Part shown: piece by piece, positions 1 to 8,318 of the stretch
How positions within the stretch are numbered: position 1 is the stretch's first letter
Layout of the letters: the number at the start of each line of letters is the position of its first letter
NCBI GenBank assembly: GCA_965221215.1
Contig: OZ244872.1
Location: forward strand, 1,116,001-1,180,000
Direction of reading: 5' to 3'
Source of the DNA: Aldehydirespirator sp965221215
GTDB lineage: Bacteria; Actinomycetota; Acidimicrobiia; Acidimicrobiales; Aldehydirespiratoraceae
Length of the DNA stretch: 64,000 nucleotides
The notes under the pieces: model-generated
What the model saw: only the letters and a program-made list of their open reading frames with translations
Told to the model about the DNA's origin: nothing
The model's database searches: none
Program-made: the position numbers and the translations under genes

Positions 1-38
1 ATCGTGCAGCGCCGTCGAGTTGACCAGGGGGAAGACGA

Positions 39-728
39 ATGGTTGCGCAGAAGTACGTGGTGATGATTGACGCTGATCACGCCGTTGCGGCGGGGGAGCG
101 CGACGCTGCCGTGGGGCGACTGATTGCAGGTGCTGACGGGACTGCGGGGCTGGCGGGCTTGACGGTGAGCAGTCTGAACGAGTCGCTGACGGGGCCCGCG
201 GAGACCATTGCTGTGGTGCAGGCGTGGATCGATGACGCCGTTGGCGCCGAGTCGGTTCTTGCTGATCTCGCCGGCTCGGTGGATGCGATGGTGTCTAGTT
301 GGCGGGTTGAGGAGATCGTGTTCTTGGTGCCGGTTGAGCGCCGCCCGTCGGGGGAGCACTCGCGGCTCAACCTGTTTGGGACGGCCGCCAAGCGCGACGA
401 CTTCACCATCGAGGGGTTCTTCGACTACTGGAAGACGGTGCACGCCCCGATCTCCTCGTCGATTCCGGGGAGTTCCGGCTATGTCGTGTCGCGGGTTCGC
501 GAGACTGTGAGCGCTCCCATCGAGCGCACTGTCGACGCGTTCATCGAGCTCTGGTATCCGAGCCGCGACGACCAGGCCCGCGCCAACGAGCATCCGCTGG
601 CGGCCAAGGCCTGGGAGGACGTCCCCAACTACGCCCGCACCGACGGCCAGTTCTGGATGACCTACGAGCATGTGGTCATCGAACCGCCCGAAACCGGACC
701 GGGCATGTTCGACTCCGACGGCAGCTGA
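39..728 (+). CDS. EthD-domain protein (dimeric alpha/beta-barrel family)
   Basis: The 229-residue product has an EthD-type segment in its second half. Around residues 125-150 it reads FFDYWKTVHAP followed by a Gly/Ser-rich turn and a hydrophobic strand, as in EthD and related small ferredoxin-like barrels. The first 80 residues may be a second, diverged copy of the fold. EthD proteins accompany monooxygenases or act on small hydrophobic compounds; the substrate here cannot be read. The ATG follows a purine-rich AGGGGGAAG. The stop overlaps the ATG of the aminotransferase (TGATG), so the two are probably co-translated. A possible upstream gene could end at base 23, but too little is visible to call it. 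Confidence 0.8.
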   Translation: MVAQKYVVMIDADHAVAAGERDAAVGRLIAGADGTAGLAGLTVSSLNESLTGPAETIAVVQAWIDDAVGAESVLADLAGSVDAMVSSWRVEEIVFLVPVERRPSGEHSRLNLFGTAAKRDDFTIEGFFDYWKTVHAPISSSIPGSSGYVVSRVRETVSAPIERTVDAFIELWYPSRDDQARANEHPLAAKAWEDVPNYARTDGQFWMTYEHVVIEPPETGPGMFDSDGS

Positions 729-1897
729 TGCGGGTACGGCCCCATCTGCTGGAGACGCCGCACTCGGGCATCCGACGAATGGCCGACCTCGCGGCCACCC
801 TCGACGATCCCATCTCACTTGAGGGCGGCGATCCCAACTTCACCACGCCGCAGCACATCATCGATGGCGCCGCCGAACGGTCGAGCGCGGGGTCGACCGG
901 GTACGCCCCCGGCGAGGGCTTTCCGGACCTGCGAGAGGCGATAGTCGACAAGCTCGCACGGGTCAACAACGTCACTGCCGGCCCCGATGAGGTCTGCGTG
1001 ACGACCGGCGCCTGCGGTGCTTTGTTCACCAGCCTCGCGCTCACCGTCGAACCCGGCAGCGATGTGCTGCTACCGGATCCGGGATGGGCCAACTATGCCG
1101 CGCAGATCCATGTTCTCGGCGCCCGGGCCGTTCCCTACGCCGTCGACGCGACGACCGGCTGGCGGCTCGATCCCGCCGTCGTCGAAGCCGCCGCCACCCC
1201 GCAGACCAGCGCGCTCGTGCTGAATTCGCCGGGCAACCCGACCGGCGTGGTCTTCGACCCCGACGACCTCGCCGCGGTGGCCGAACTCGCCGCTAGCCGA
1301 GGCATAGCGGTTATCAGTGACGAGGCCTACGACGAGGTGGTGTTCGACACCGAGCCGTTCTCGGTGGCGTCACGGGTGCAGTCAGAGCACCTGCTGACCG
1401 TCTACTCGTTCTCCAAGACCTACGCCATGACCGGCTGGCGCATCGGGTATGCGGTCGGGCCGGCCGACTTCGTGAACGAGTTGTCGCTGCTGCAGGAGCC
1501 GGTCGTGTCCAGCGCGGCCACAATCTCCATGCACGGGGCGACAGTGGCGCTTCAAGGGCCGCAGCAGTGCGTGGGCGAGATGGTCGCCGCCTACGCCGAG
1601 CGCGCCCAGTTGGCGACCGCGCTGCTCGACGCCGAAGGCATCCGCTACGTCGAGCCGGGCGGCTCGTTCTTCCTCATGATCGACATCCGCGACAGCGGCC
1701 TCGACTCGTGGGCGTTCGCCACCCACCTGGTCGAGCGGCACCGGGTGGTGGTCGTGCCGGGGCTGGCGTTCGGCCAGGGCGGGGAGGGGTTCGTGCGGGT
1801 GAGTTTCGCGGCCGCTCCCGAGACGATCCTGGAGGGCCTGGCCCGCCTCGCCGAGACCCTCCACGACCTCAAGAGCCGCAACCCGAAGGCCGCCTAG
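728..1897 (+). CDS. Class I/II PLP-dependent aminotransferase
   Basis: A full-length 389-residue fold-type I aminotransferase. The motif SFSKTYAMTGWR carries the Schiff-base lysine at about residue 230. NSPGNPTG (around 163-170) and SDEAYDEVVF (around 198) are the usual cofactor-binding motifs, and the C-terminus has the arginine segment VRVSFA. These place it near aspartate/aromatic aminotransferases, but the substrate cannot be assigned. It overlaps the EthD gene by one base and is followed by an SDR after a 170-base gap that holds repeat copy A. A catabolic role with the SDR (amine to keto to hydroxyl) is inference only. Confidence 0.9.
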   Translation: MRVRPHLLETPHSGIRRMADLAATLDDPISLEGGDPNFTTPQHIIDGAAERSSAGSTGYAPGEGFPDLREAIVDKLARVNNVTAGPDEVCVTTGACGALFTSLALTVEPGSDVLLPDPGWANYAAQIHVLGARAVPYAVDATTGWRLDPAVVEAAATPQTSALVLNSPGNPTGVVFDPDDLAAVAELAASRGIAVISDEAYDEVVFDTEPFSVASRVQSEHLLTVYSFSKTYAMTGWRIGYAVGPADFVNELSLLQEPVVSSAATISMHGATVALQGPQQCVGEMVAAYAERAQLATALLDAEGIRYVEPGGSFFLMIDIRDSGLDSWAFATHLVERHRVVVVPGLAFGQGGEGFVRVSFAAAPETILEGLARLAETLHDLKSRNPKAA

Positions 1898-1944
1898 AAC
1901 ATGCGCGGATTGCTCCCAAACGCCTCGCGGTGCGGCGTTGCCAC

Positions 1945-1992
1945 TCCCGCTCTTGTTCGCTGCGCTCACGGGCCGCTCGGGCCACGGCCTCG
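1945..1992 (+). repeat. 48-bp dispersed repeat, copy A
   Basis: Begins TCCCGCTCTTGTTCGCTGCG and ends CCACGGCCTCG. It is identical over 48 bases to copies at 51684-51731 (same strand) and 42123-42170 (opposite strand). This copy is intergenic, between the aminotransferase and the SDR. Copies B and C also share about 16 further bases on the CCTCG side; copy A does not at that spot, although a similar GGCTCGGCCTCT lies about 40 bases further on. Confidence 0.9.
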
Positions 1993-2070
1993 CCGTGCGC
2001 TCTACGGGATCCCCAAGGGGACGGGTCTATCGGCTCGGCCTCTTGGGCCCCACATGGAAGGAAGCCAGAC

Positions 2071-2865
2071 GTGAAGCGACTCGAAGACCTGTCCGCGCTG
2101 ATCAGCGGGGGCGCCAGCGGCGTCGGGCGGGCCACCGCCCACCGCTTCGCCCAGGAGGGCGCGGCCCGGATCACGCTGTTCGACAAAGACGCTGAGCGCA
2201 TCGCCGACGTCGCCGCGGAGGTGGCCGACATCGGAACCGAGCCCCGAACCGTGGTCGGCGACGTGGCCAATCCGCCCGACTGCCAGCGGGCCGTGGACGA
2301 GGCCGCCCGGGGCGACGGCCGTCTCGACGTGCTGGTCAGCAACGCCGGCGCCGACTCGATCCACCCGTTCCTGGAACTGGAGCTCGACGAGTGGTACCGG
2401 ATCATGGACATCAACCTCACCGCGTCATTCGTGCTGGGCCAGGCCGCGGCCCGGGCCATGGTGGCGGCCGGCAACGGCGGCACGATCCTCTACACCGCGT
2501 CGATCTCGGGAGTGGCCGCCTCGACCGGCGACGCCCACTACGGCGTCTCCAAGGCCGGCATCATCAGCCTGGTCAAGACCATGGCCATCGAGCTGGTCGG
2601 GCACAACATCACGGTGAACTGCGTCAGCCCCGGCCCGCTCGACACCCCCATGTCGCTGGCGCTGCTGGGCAGCGAGGAGGCCATGCAGGCCGCCCGGGAG
2701 AGCTGGCCGATCGTCCCCATGAACCGCCTCGGCTCACCCACCGAGATCGCCGGCACCTACGCCTACCTGGCCTCCGCCGACGGTGCCTACACCACCGGCC
2801 AGAACATCGTCGTCGACGGCGGCATGACCACCAACGTCTTCCCAGTAGCCGACGAACTCCAGTAG
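2071..2865 (+). CDS. SDR-family NAD(P)-dependent oxidoreductase
   Basis: A 264-residue classical short-chain dehydrogenase. It has the nucleotide-binding GGASGVGRA near residues 12-20, NAG around 91, catalytic Ser at about 144, and Tyr157-x3-Lys161 in HYGVSKAG. The C-terminal end with VDGGM is typical of the FabG-like group. The GTG at 2071 is chosen because AAGGAAG lies 8-14 bases upstream and the fold begins there. The open frame reaches further left, but that stretch is Arg-rich noise running through the repeat. Substrate unknown. Confidence 0.88.
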   Translation: MKRLEDLSALISGGASGVGRATAHRFAQEGAARITLFDKDAERIADVAAEVADIGTEPRTVVGDVANPPDCQRAVDEAARGDGRLDVLVSNAGADSIHPFLELELDEWYRIMDINLTASFVLGQAAARAMVAAGNGGTILYTASISGVAASTGDAHYGVSKAGIISLVKTMAIELVGHNITVNCVSPGPLDTPMSLALLGSEEAMQAARESWPIVPMNRLGSPTEIAGTYAYLASADGAYTTGQNIVVDGGMTTNVFPVADELQ

Positions 2866-2898
2866 CAGCCCGCAGCCGTCACGGTGCTATCGCGGGTG

Positions 2899-3279
2899 TC
2901 AGACCGGGATGACGTCGATCCGCCGGTTGCTGACGGCGGCCAGCGCAGCGATGTCGTCGGGATCGGACGTGAAGATCTGGTCACCGTGGCCGGCCAAACA
3001 GACCAGTGCCGCATCGATTGCGTCCGTGAGGCCGCAGCGAGCCAGCAGGACCCCGGCGCGCCGTCCCAGCCCCTCGTCCAGAGCAACGACGTCGATAGCC
3101 CCCAGCGCCTTGGCGAGGCGCGCCTGGCGGCCGGATCCGCCCCGCCACACCTGTGCGACGACACCGCCGTGGGTTCGCGGAGGGCTTTCGGCCCGCAGGG
3201 CGGCCTTGAGGCGGCGCCACATACGGCGATCGTCGGCTTCGAGCGCGATGAGAGCGCCCGAGTCCAAGATGTCGCTCAT
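2899..3279 (-). CDS. PIN-domain ribonuclease toxin (VapC-like)
   Basis: A 126-residue PIN-fold protein. It starts MSDILDSGALIALE with the first conserved acid, has DAIDAALVCLA in the middle and TSDPDDIAAL near the end, which is the usual spacing of the PIN acidic residues. VapC proteins cleave tRNA or rRNA when not bound by antitoxin. Its start overlaps the stop of the upstream antitoxin by four bases (ATGA), the normal toxin-antitoxin arrangement. The target cannot be inferred. Confidence 0.85.
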   Translation of the reverse strand: MSDILDSGALIALEADDRRMWRRLKAALRAESPPRTHGGVVAQVWRGGSGRQARLAKALGAIDVVALDEGLGRRAGVLLARCGLTDAIDAALVCLAGHGDQIFTSDPDDIAALAAVSNRRIDVIPV

Positions 3280-3554
3280 CCTGCCCGCCGGGCGGCCATC
3301 CTCAGCGAGGCGGCCGCGTCCCGGTCCCGCTGCGCCTGCTCCTCGATCTCGTCGTCGGAGATCACGCCATGCTCGGCCTCGTACTCGGACACGAGACTGC
3401 GCAGCACGGCCAGCCGCTGATCCCGGTCACGACGCTGGGCCATCGCCTCGCCGATCCACTCGCTTACCGAGCGGGAATGCCCCTCGCTCACAGCAGCACT
3501 CGCCTCCTGGAGCAATTCCTCATCCACCGTGACCGTCACCCGCTGCTTCTGCAT
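3276..3554 (-). CDS. Ribbon-helix-helix antitoxin of the VapC-like toxin
   Basis: A 92-residue protein. Its N-terminus, MQKQRVTVTVDEELLQEA, is a beta strand and helix of the ribbon-helix-helix (CopG/Arc) type. The acidic, Arg-rich C-terminal tail (YEAEHGVISDDEIEEQAQ) would wrap the toxin. The ATG at 3554 was preferred over an upstream start 20 residues longer, because the extra segment is Met/Arg-rich and the domain begins exactly here. It is translationally coupled to the toxin. Such antitoxins normally repress their own promoter. Confidence 0.82.
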   Translation of the reverse strand: MQKQRVTVTVDEELLQEASAAVSEGHSRSVSEWIGEAMAQRRDRDQRLAVLRSLVSEYEAEHGVISDDEIEEQAQRDRDAAASLRMAARRAG

Positions 3555-3724
3555 ATCTTCATCATATGCTCCGATGCGCATCCGCATACAGACCGCGGGC
3601 ATGCTCGGGTCCAAGCTAGTGGGGCGTCCTCAGACCTTCGCCCCGGCTCCGAGGCATCTCGGGAGGAAAATGTGTGGTATGTCCACAAGACTCGCACCGA
3701 GATTCGAACAAGGGGGAGCATGCG

Positions 3725-4759
3725 ATGGACACCGACACTGCACTTCGGCAGATGCCCAAGGCCGAACTTCATCTGCACCTGGAGGGCGCCGTGGACGCGG
3801 CCACGTTCGCGTTCCTGGCGGCGAAGCACAGCCTGGAGCTGCCGCCCCATGATGAGGTGGCCGACCTGTACCAGTACGACAGCCTGGCCGACTTCCTGCT
3901 CATCTACTCGCTGGTGTGCCGCTCGATCCAGGAAGAGACCGACTTCCGGCGGGTGACCTACGAGTGCCTGGAGCGCTGCGCCGACAGCGGGGCCCGCTAC
4001 GTGGAGCTGTTCTTCAGCCCGGAGTCGCACTTCGAGATGGGCGTCGAGTACCCGACCATGCTGGCCGGCGTGCTCGGCGGGATGGCCGACATCAAGGCCG
4101 ACCGGGGGCTGGAGAGCAACCTGATCCCGGCCATCAACCGGGAGCTGGGCCCGGCCCGGGCGGTGGAGTTCGTGGAGATGGTGGCGGCCCATCCCGCCCC
4201 CCGGATCATCGGCGTCGGCCTGGACTTCAACGAGATCGGGTTTCCGTCGGAGGACTACGTCGATGCCTACCGGGCGGCCGCGGCCCACGGCCTGCACCGC
4301 ACCTCCCACGCGGGCGAGGTCGGCCCGGCCGACAATGTGCGGGCCGCGATCGATCTGCTGGACTGCGAGCGGATCGACCACGGCTACCACGTGATCGACG
4401 ACCCCGATCTGGTGGCCCGCTGCGCGCAGAGCCAGATCGCGTTCACGGTGTGCCCGACGACCACCGGCTACACCACCATCTGGCGCGACCTGAGCGCGCC
4501 CGATCATGCCATCCGCCAGATGGACGCGGCCGGGCTGAAGCTGATGGTCAACTCCGACGACCCGGCCATGTTCGTGTCCGACCTCGGCAACGAGTACGTG
4601 CGCCTGTACCGCGAGATGGGCCTCAGCCTCAGCACACTCAAGGAGATGGCCCTCAACGGCATCGACGCCGCCTGGATCGACGACGCCACCAAGGTGTCGT
4701 GGCGCAGGGAATGGTCGGCGGAGATCGACGCCCTGTTCGCCTCCATCAACGGCAACTAG
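3725..4759 (+). CDS. Adenosine deaminase family protein
   Basis: A 344-residue metal-dependent amidohydrolase. It has HLHLEG near the N-terminus (two metal ligands), HAGEVG near residue 200, DHGYHVIDD, and the metal-binding SDDPAMF near residue 278. These are the signatures of adenosine deaminase. Close relatives act on adenine or aminodeoxyfutalosine, so the exact substrate is open. The ATG at 3725 is chosen over one 17 residues upstream because AAGGGGGAG lies directly before it. It stands alone between a divergent toxin-antitoxin pair and a MOSC gene. Confidence 0.88.
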   Translation: MDTDTALRQMPKAELHLHLEGAVDAATFAFLAAKHSLELPPHDEVADLYQYDSLADFLLIYSLVCRSIQEETDFRRVTYECLERCADSGARYVELFFSPESHFEMGVEYPTMLAGVLGGMADIKADRGLESNLIPAINRELGPARAVEFVEMVAAHPAPRIIGVGLDFNEIGFPSEDYVDAYRAAAAHGLHRTSHAGEVGPADNVRAAIDLLDCERIDHGYHVIDDPDLVARCAQSQIAFTVCPTTTGYTTIWRDLSAPDHAIRQMDAAGLKLMVNSDDPAMFVSDLGNEYVRLYREMGLSLSTLKEMALNGIDAAWIDDATKVSWRREWSAEIDALFASINGN

Positions 4760-4813
4760 CCGCAGCGGATCCCTCCCGGACGCTCGCGGCGTGACGGCGT
4801 AGCCTCTGCGGCC

Positions 4814-5401
4814 ATGACCCACCGCACTCTCGAAGAGCTAGAAGCCGCCTTGGAGCACATCCGCGACTCGCCGTCCGACAGCGGGGAGCTTCTGATGATC
4901 GTGCGCCGGCCTCGCGAGAACGAGCGCGAGACCCTTGACGAGGGCGACATCGACCTCGAGGTTGGGCTGTTGGGCGACGACTGGCTGGCCCGGGGAAACC
5001 CGCTCTACGAGGACGGCCGAGCCCATCCCCTCGCCCAGCTCACCATCATGAACTCTCGGGTGCTGGAGGTGATGGCCGGGCCTGTGGAGCGCTGGCCGCT
5101 GGCCGGTGATCAGCTCTACGTCGATCTCGACCTCAGCGACGACAACCTGCCGGCCGGCAGCCGGCTGTCGGTGGGCGAGACCCTGCTGGAGGTGACGGCC
5201 AAGCCCCACACCGGGTGCTCGAAGTTCACTCAGCGGTTCGGCCTGGCCGCGATGCGCTGGGTCAACTCCGGCGACGGCATGAAGCTAAGGCTCCGCGGCC
5301 TAAACACCCGGGTCATCAAGCCCGGAACCATCCGAGTGGGAGACCGCATCTCCAAGGTCTCGGACGACGCCCCCGGCACGGGCGGCGAACCCTCAGGTTG
5401 A
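4814..5401 (+). CDS. MOSC-domain protein
   Basis: A 195-residue stand-alone MOSC (molybdenum cofactor sulfurase C-terminal) domain. The conserved cysteine lies in HTGCSKF around residue 137. It is preceded by NLPAGSRL and followed by a basic segment, LRLRGLNTRVI, and an RVGD turn, all typical of MOSC proteins. MOSC domains carry or transfer sulfur in molybdenum-cofactor enzymes; no Mo-enzyme is present in this window. The small HTH gene begins two bases after the stop, which suggests one transcript. Confidence 0.85.
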   Translation: MTHRTLEELEAALEHIRDSPSDSGELLMIVRRPRENERETLDEGDIDLEVGLLGDDWLARGNPLYEDGRAHPLAQLTIMNSRVLEVMAGPVERWPLAGDQLYVDLDLSDDNLPAGSRLSVGETLLEVTAKPHTGCSKFTQRFGLAAMRWVNSGDGMKLRLRGLNTRVIKPGTIRVGDRISKVSDDAPGTGGEPSG

Positions 5402-5403
5402 CG

Positions 5404-5664
5404 ATGAGCTACGCCGAAGTGGATGTGTCCGCCGCGCTCACGGCGGTGGACAAGTACCGGTCCGGGCTCGACTACGAGATCGGGGCTGCTCTCGCTGTGG
5501 TCGGCCTGAGCGCGGAGCGGGCAGGCAGGGAGGTCGCCGTCCGCGACGACATGATCCGGGCCGCGCATCGTGCCGGTGCCTCGCTGCGCCAGATCGCAGA
5601 AGTCTCGGGACTCGGCCGCAAGACCGTCACCGCAATCGTTGAATCGAAGCTTCCCCGAGATTGA
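5404..5664 (+). CDS. Small helix-turn-helix protein
   Basis: An 86-residue protein with a C-terminal HTH-like segment: IRAAHRAGASLRQIAEVSGL then GRKTVTAIVE (about residues 46-80). The N-terminal 45 residues look helical. The ATG at 5404 lies two bases after the MOSC stop; a longer reading would run back into the MOSC gene. Likely a small DNA-binding protein; no target is visible. Confidence 0.65.
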   Translation: MSYAEVDVSAALTAVDKYRSGLDYEIGAALAVVGLSAERAGREVAVRDDMIRAAHRAGASLRQIAEVSGLGRKTVTAIVESKLPRD

Positions 5665-5675
5665 AAGGATCACTC

Positions 5676-6227
5676 GTGGATCTGAGCCGATCTGCCAGCG
5701 TCGATCGGCCGATGGCGAATGCGTACTGGGTGGTGCCGGGCCGGTTCGCGGCGGGGGAGTACCCGGGGGCGTGGCGTCGCAGGGAGGCCGCTGGCCGGTT
5801 GCGGACCCTGCTGCGGGCCGGCATCGACCACTTCGTCGACCTGACCCGGCCGGCCGACGGCCTGGAGCCGTACGCGCCGGTCGCGCTGGAGCAGGGGCGG
5901 GCCGAGGGCGTGGAGGTCCGGTGGGAGCATCACCCGGTCGTCGACATGTCGGTGCCTCGCAGCCCTGCGGAGATGACGGCCATCCTCGACGCCGTCGACG
6001 GCGCCATGGACGGCGGCAGGACGGTGTATGTCCACTGCTGGGGCGGGATCGGCCGCACCGGGACCGTGGTCGGCTGTTGGCTGGTGCGCCACGGGCTCAC
6101 CGGCGACGGAGCCCTGGAGCAGATCGCCGAGTGGTGGCAGGGCGTGGAGAAGAGCGTGCGGGTCCCCCGTTCCCCGCAGACGCACGAGCAGCGGGAGTAC
6201 ATACGCCGCTGGCGTGAGCAGCCGTGA
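5676..6227 (+). CDS. Dual-specificity / tyrosine protein phosphatase
   Basis: A 183-residue cysteine-dependent phosphatase. The active-site loop HCWGGIGRTG puts the nucleophile at Cys121 and the phosphate-binding Arg at 127, the CX5R signature. The upstream VDLTRPADG and the acid-loop region VVDMSVP fit the family. GTG at 5676 is preferred over a TTG five codons earlier because AAAGGA sits 6 bases before it. The stop overlaps the start of the ADP-ribosylglycohydrolase gene. Substrate unknown. Confidence 0.83.
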   Translation: MDLSRSASVDRPMANAYWVVPGRFAAGEYPGAWRRREAAGRLRTLLRAGIDHFVDLTRPADGLEPYAPVALEQGRAEGVEVRWEHHPVVDMSVPRSPAEMTAILDAVDGAMDGGRTVYVHCWGGIGRTGTVVGCWLVRHGLTGDGALEQIAEWWQGVEKSVRVPRSPQTHEQREYIRRWREQP

Positions 6228-7185
6228 GCGGTGCTGCTGCGGCGCCGGCCGGTGAGCCGACGACCCGGGACCGGTTCCGGGGCTGCCTGCTGGGGCTGGC
6301 GGTCGGCGACGCGCTGGGCACCACCCTGGAGTTCCGACGGCCCGGCACGTTCGAGCCGATCGACGACATGGTCGGCGGCGGGCCGTTCCGGCTGGAGCCC
6401 GGCCAGTGGACCGACGACACGTCGATGGCGCTGTGCCTGGCCACGAGCCTGCTCGAGTGCGGCGGGTTCGACGCGGCGGACCAGATACAGCGCTACGTGC
6501 GCTGGTGGCATAAGGGCTACATGTCCTCCACGGGGCGCTGCTTCGACATCGGCAACACCGTGAGCGCGGCGCTGGCCCGGTTCGTCGAGAACGGCGACCC
6601 GTACGCCGGGTCAACGGATCCGCGCAGCGCCGGCAACGGTTCGCTCATGCGTCTCGCACCGGTGCCGATGTTCTACGCGGGCGATGCTGCCGAGGCCATC
6701 GCCATGGCCGCGGAGAGTTCCAGGACCACCCACCAGGCGCAGGAAGCAGTAGACGCCTGCCGCTACTTCGCAGGCCTGCTGGTCGGCGCGCTGCACGGCG
6801 TCGACAAGGAAACCCTGCTGTCACCGGGCTATTGCCCAGTGGAAGGGCTGTGGGAGCGTGACCCTCTCGCGGAAGAGATCGCCCGCATCGCAGACGGCTC
6901 GTTCGAGGACAACAACCCTCCCGACATCAGAGGAACCGGCTACGTAGTCAAGTCGCTAGAAGCGGCCCTGTGGGCCTTCCACCGTTCCGACAGCTTTCGC
7001 GAGGGCGCCCTGCTGGCCGTCAACCTCGGCGACGACGCCGACACCACCGGCGCCACTACGGCCAGATAGCCGGCGCCCACTACGGAGCCCAGACGATCCC
7101 ACCGGCCTGGCGCCAGAAGCTCGCGATGGCCACGAGGATCACATCGCTAGCCGACCAACTCCACGCTAAAGCCGCCGTGACCTGA
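6224..7185 (+). pseudogene. ADP-ribosylglycohydrolase (DraG-like), frameshifted near the 3' end
   Basis: The first 281 codons (6224-7069) encode a DraG-like ADP-ribosylglycohydrolase: GLAVGDALG near residue 25, WTDDTSMAL near 66, and the metal-binding LGDDADTTGA near 270. In the family this last motif continues YGQxAGAxYG. Here frame 1 ends in TTAR and a stop, while YGQIAGAHYGAQTIPP is in another frame starting at 7057 and running to a stop at 7185. One missing base near 7055-7057 accounts for this. It may be a real decayed gene, a slippage site or an assembly error. The frame 1 product still has most metal ligands but loses the last helices. Confidence 0.75.
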
Positions 7186-7199
7186 CTCCGCTGGGGCCG

Positions 7200-7328
7200 T
7201 CAGTGCTGCTTCTGCTTGTGGCCCTGCAAGGTCTTGCCCGCCTTCGACTTCTGCGCTGGCGTGCTCTTGGGACTGCCCAAGGTCTTGCCCGCCTTCGACA
7301 CGTTGGGCGAATGCTTGGATTTGCTCAT
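7200..7328 (-). CDS. Small basic protein with two SKAGKTL repeats
   Basis: A 42-residue frame reading MSKSKHSPNVSKAGKTLG near its start. The heptad SKAGKTL occurs twice (about residues 11-17 and 28-34), followed by a Lys/Gln/His-rich tail GHKQKQH. Lys plus His make up about a third of the residues. A strong ribosome site, GGAAGGGGG, lies about 10 bases before the ATG, which is the main reason to believe it. The repeat is visible in DNA as two copies of GTCTTGCCCGCCTTCGAC (plus strand, near 7230 and 7282). No family is recognised; nucleic-acid binding is a guess from charge. Confidence 0.6.
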   Translation of the reverse strand: MSKSKHSPNVSKAGKTLGSPKSTPAQKSKAGKTLQGHKQKQH

Positions 7329-7691
7329 GCTTCGTCACCCCCTTCCGTGGCTTGGACGTACCCCCATTGTCCCACCGGGGTGTGACACGTCGACATCGTA
7401 GAACCGACGGTGGTTGGCACCGTCAGCCCTGGTCGAGTGCACTATGTCGCCAACATTGGGGTTCCTGAAGGCGCTGGTGGGCGCCTCGACGCCTTCCCTG
7501 GGAGAGCTGGCGGAGAAGCTGCCGGCAGCGCAACCCGAAGGTCGGGCTCAGAACGCCCCTAAGCGCGAACATTCGTTCGGAAATCGGGAGGAATCGTCCC
7601 ATCAAGACCGTAGGATCACATCAATGTCATTCAGCCACTCGGCGGACGGCTACGAAGACACGCCGCCAACACCCACAAGGTAGGTATCCAC
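7329..7691 (+). other. Stretch with no convincing gene
   Basis: 363 bases between the small minus-strand gene and the next plus-strand gene. The first 20 bases hold the ribosome site of the minus-strand gene. An open frame at 7414-7683 has no ribosome site and no recognisable fold. No tRNA, terminator or repeat was seen. Confidence 0.5.
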
Positions 7692-7955
7692 ATGCGGTTT
7701 CAAGGGGCAGTCATCAAGGAGCAGGGCGTCACCTTCGGAGTCCTGATCGTGAAGCAGCACATTCTGAACGACCTCACGAGGCGAGATGCGCTCGTATTGG
7801 AAGGGTCCAGGCTGTTCGGCGGCATACCGACCGTGCTGATGGCCCAAGATTTTAACGGCACGCCGACCTACTATGGGCGCTCAGATATTTCGAGGTTCAT
7901 GGCCTCAGTGCCTCTCGAAGCTGTCCGTTGGAAGGAATACACCGTCTCGATCTAG
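7692..7955 (+). CDS. Conserved-looking hypothetical protein
   Basis: An 87-residue protein without a family I can name with certainty. It has regular strand/helix character: MRFQGAVIKEQGVTFGVLIV, then FGGIPTVLMAQDFNG and TYYGRSDISRFMASVPL. The ATG is preceded by AAGGTAGG at good spacing. Lower GC than the metabolic genes and its place next to the restriction genes suggest it belongs to the accessory region. No catalytic motif is evident. Confidence 0.6.
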   Translation: MRFQGAVIKEQGVTFGVLIVKQHILNDLTRRDALVLEGSRLFGGIPTVLMAQDFNGTPTYYGRSDISRFMASVPLEAVRWKEYTVSI

Positions 7956-8318
7956 GGCCGTGCGGGTGCGCGAGACGAGAAACACCTAGGCGTCAATCCC
8001 CAAGTCCGTCACCGGGCGAGGAATCATGCACCTTACAGCCGAGTGTCCCAGACTGAGAAACGTGGAGAGGAGACGGCGCTAGTCCTACTCCCCGCAGGCC
8101 TAGGACCAGACTGCTCGACCTTGCTCTTGACGTGGTGCTCGCGCATCGGACAAATCAGGTGCTGCGTTCCCCGGCTGCGTACGGCGCTCGCAGTAGCCTG
8201 CCTGTGTCATGCGAACCTGCACCGCCGTACCTGCTGACGCCGCCTACAATCAGCCACTCGTTGCGAGCTGTGCCGCAATGTGCTCACGCCCGGTCTGCGA
8301 CATGAACTGGGTGGCCCA
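7956..8318 (+). other. Leader region upstream of the restriction genes
   Basis: 363 bases before the helicase-nuclease gene. It contains a possible -35 TTGACG at 8127-8132 with only a poor -10, and a TACAAT near 8245 lacking a -35. No gene was seen on either strand with a ribosome site. Probably the promoter region of the defence genes. Confidence 0.35.

Noticed and set aside
5404..7185. HTH, phosphatase and ADP-ribosylglycohydrolase as a defence module
   Set aside because: No matching ADP-ribosyltransferase or known system pattern; adjacency alone is not enough.
7414..7683. An 89-codon plus-strand open frame
   Set aside because: No ribosome site, no recognisable fold and mixed composition.
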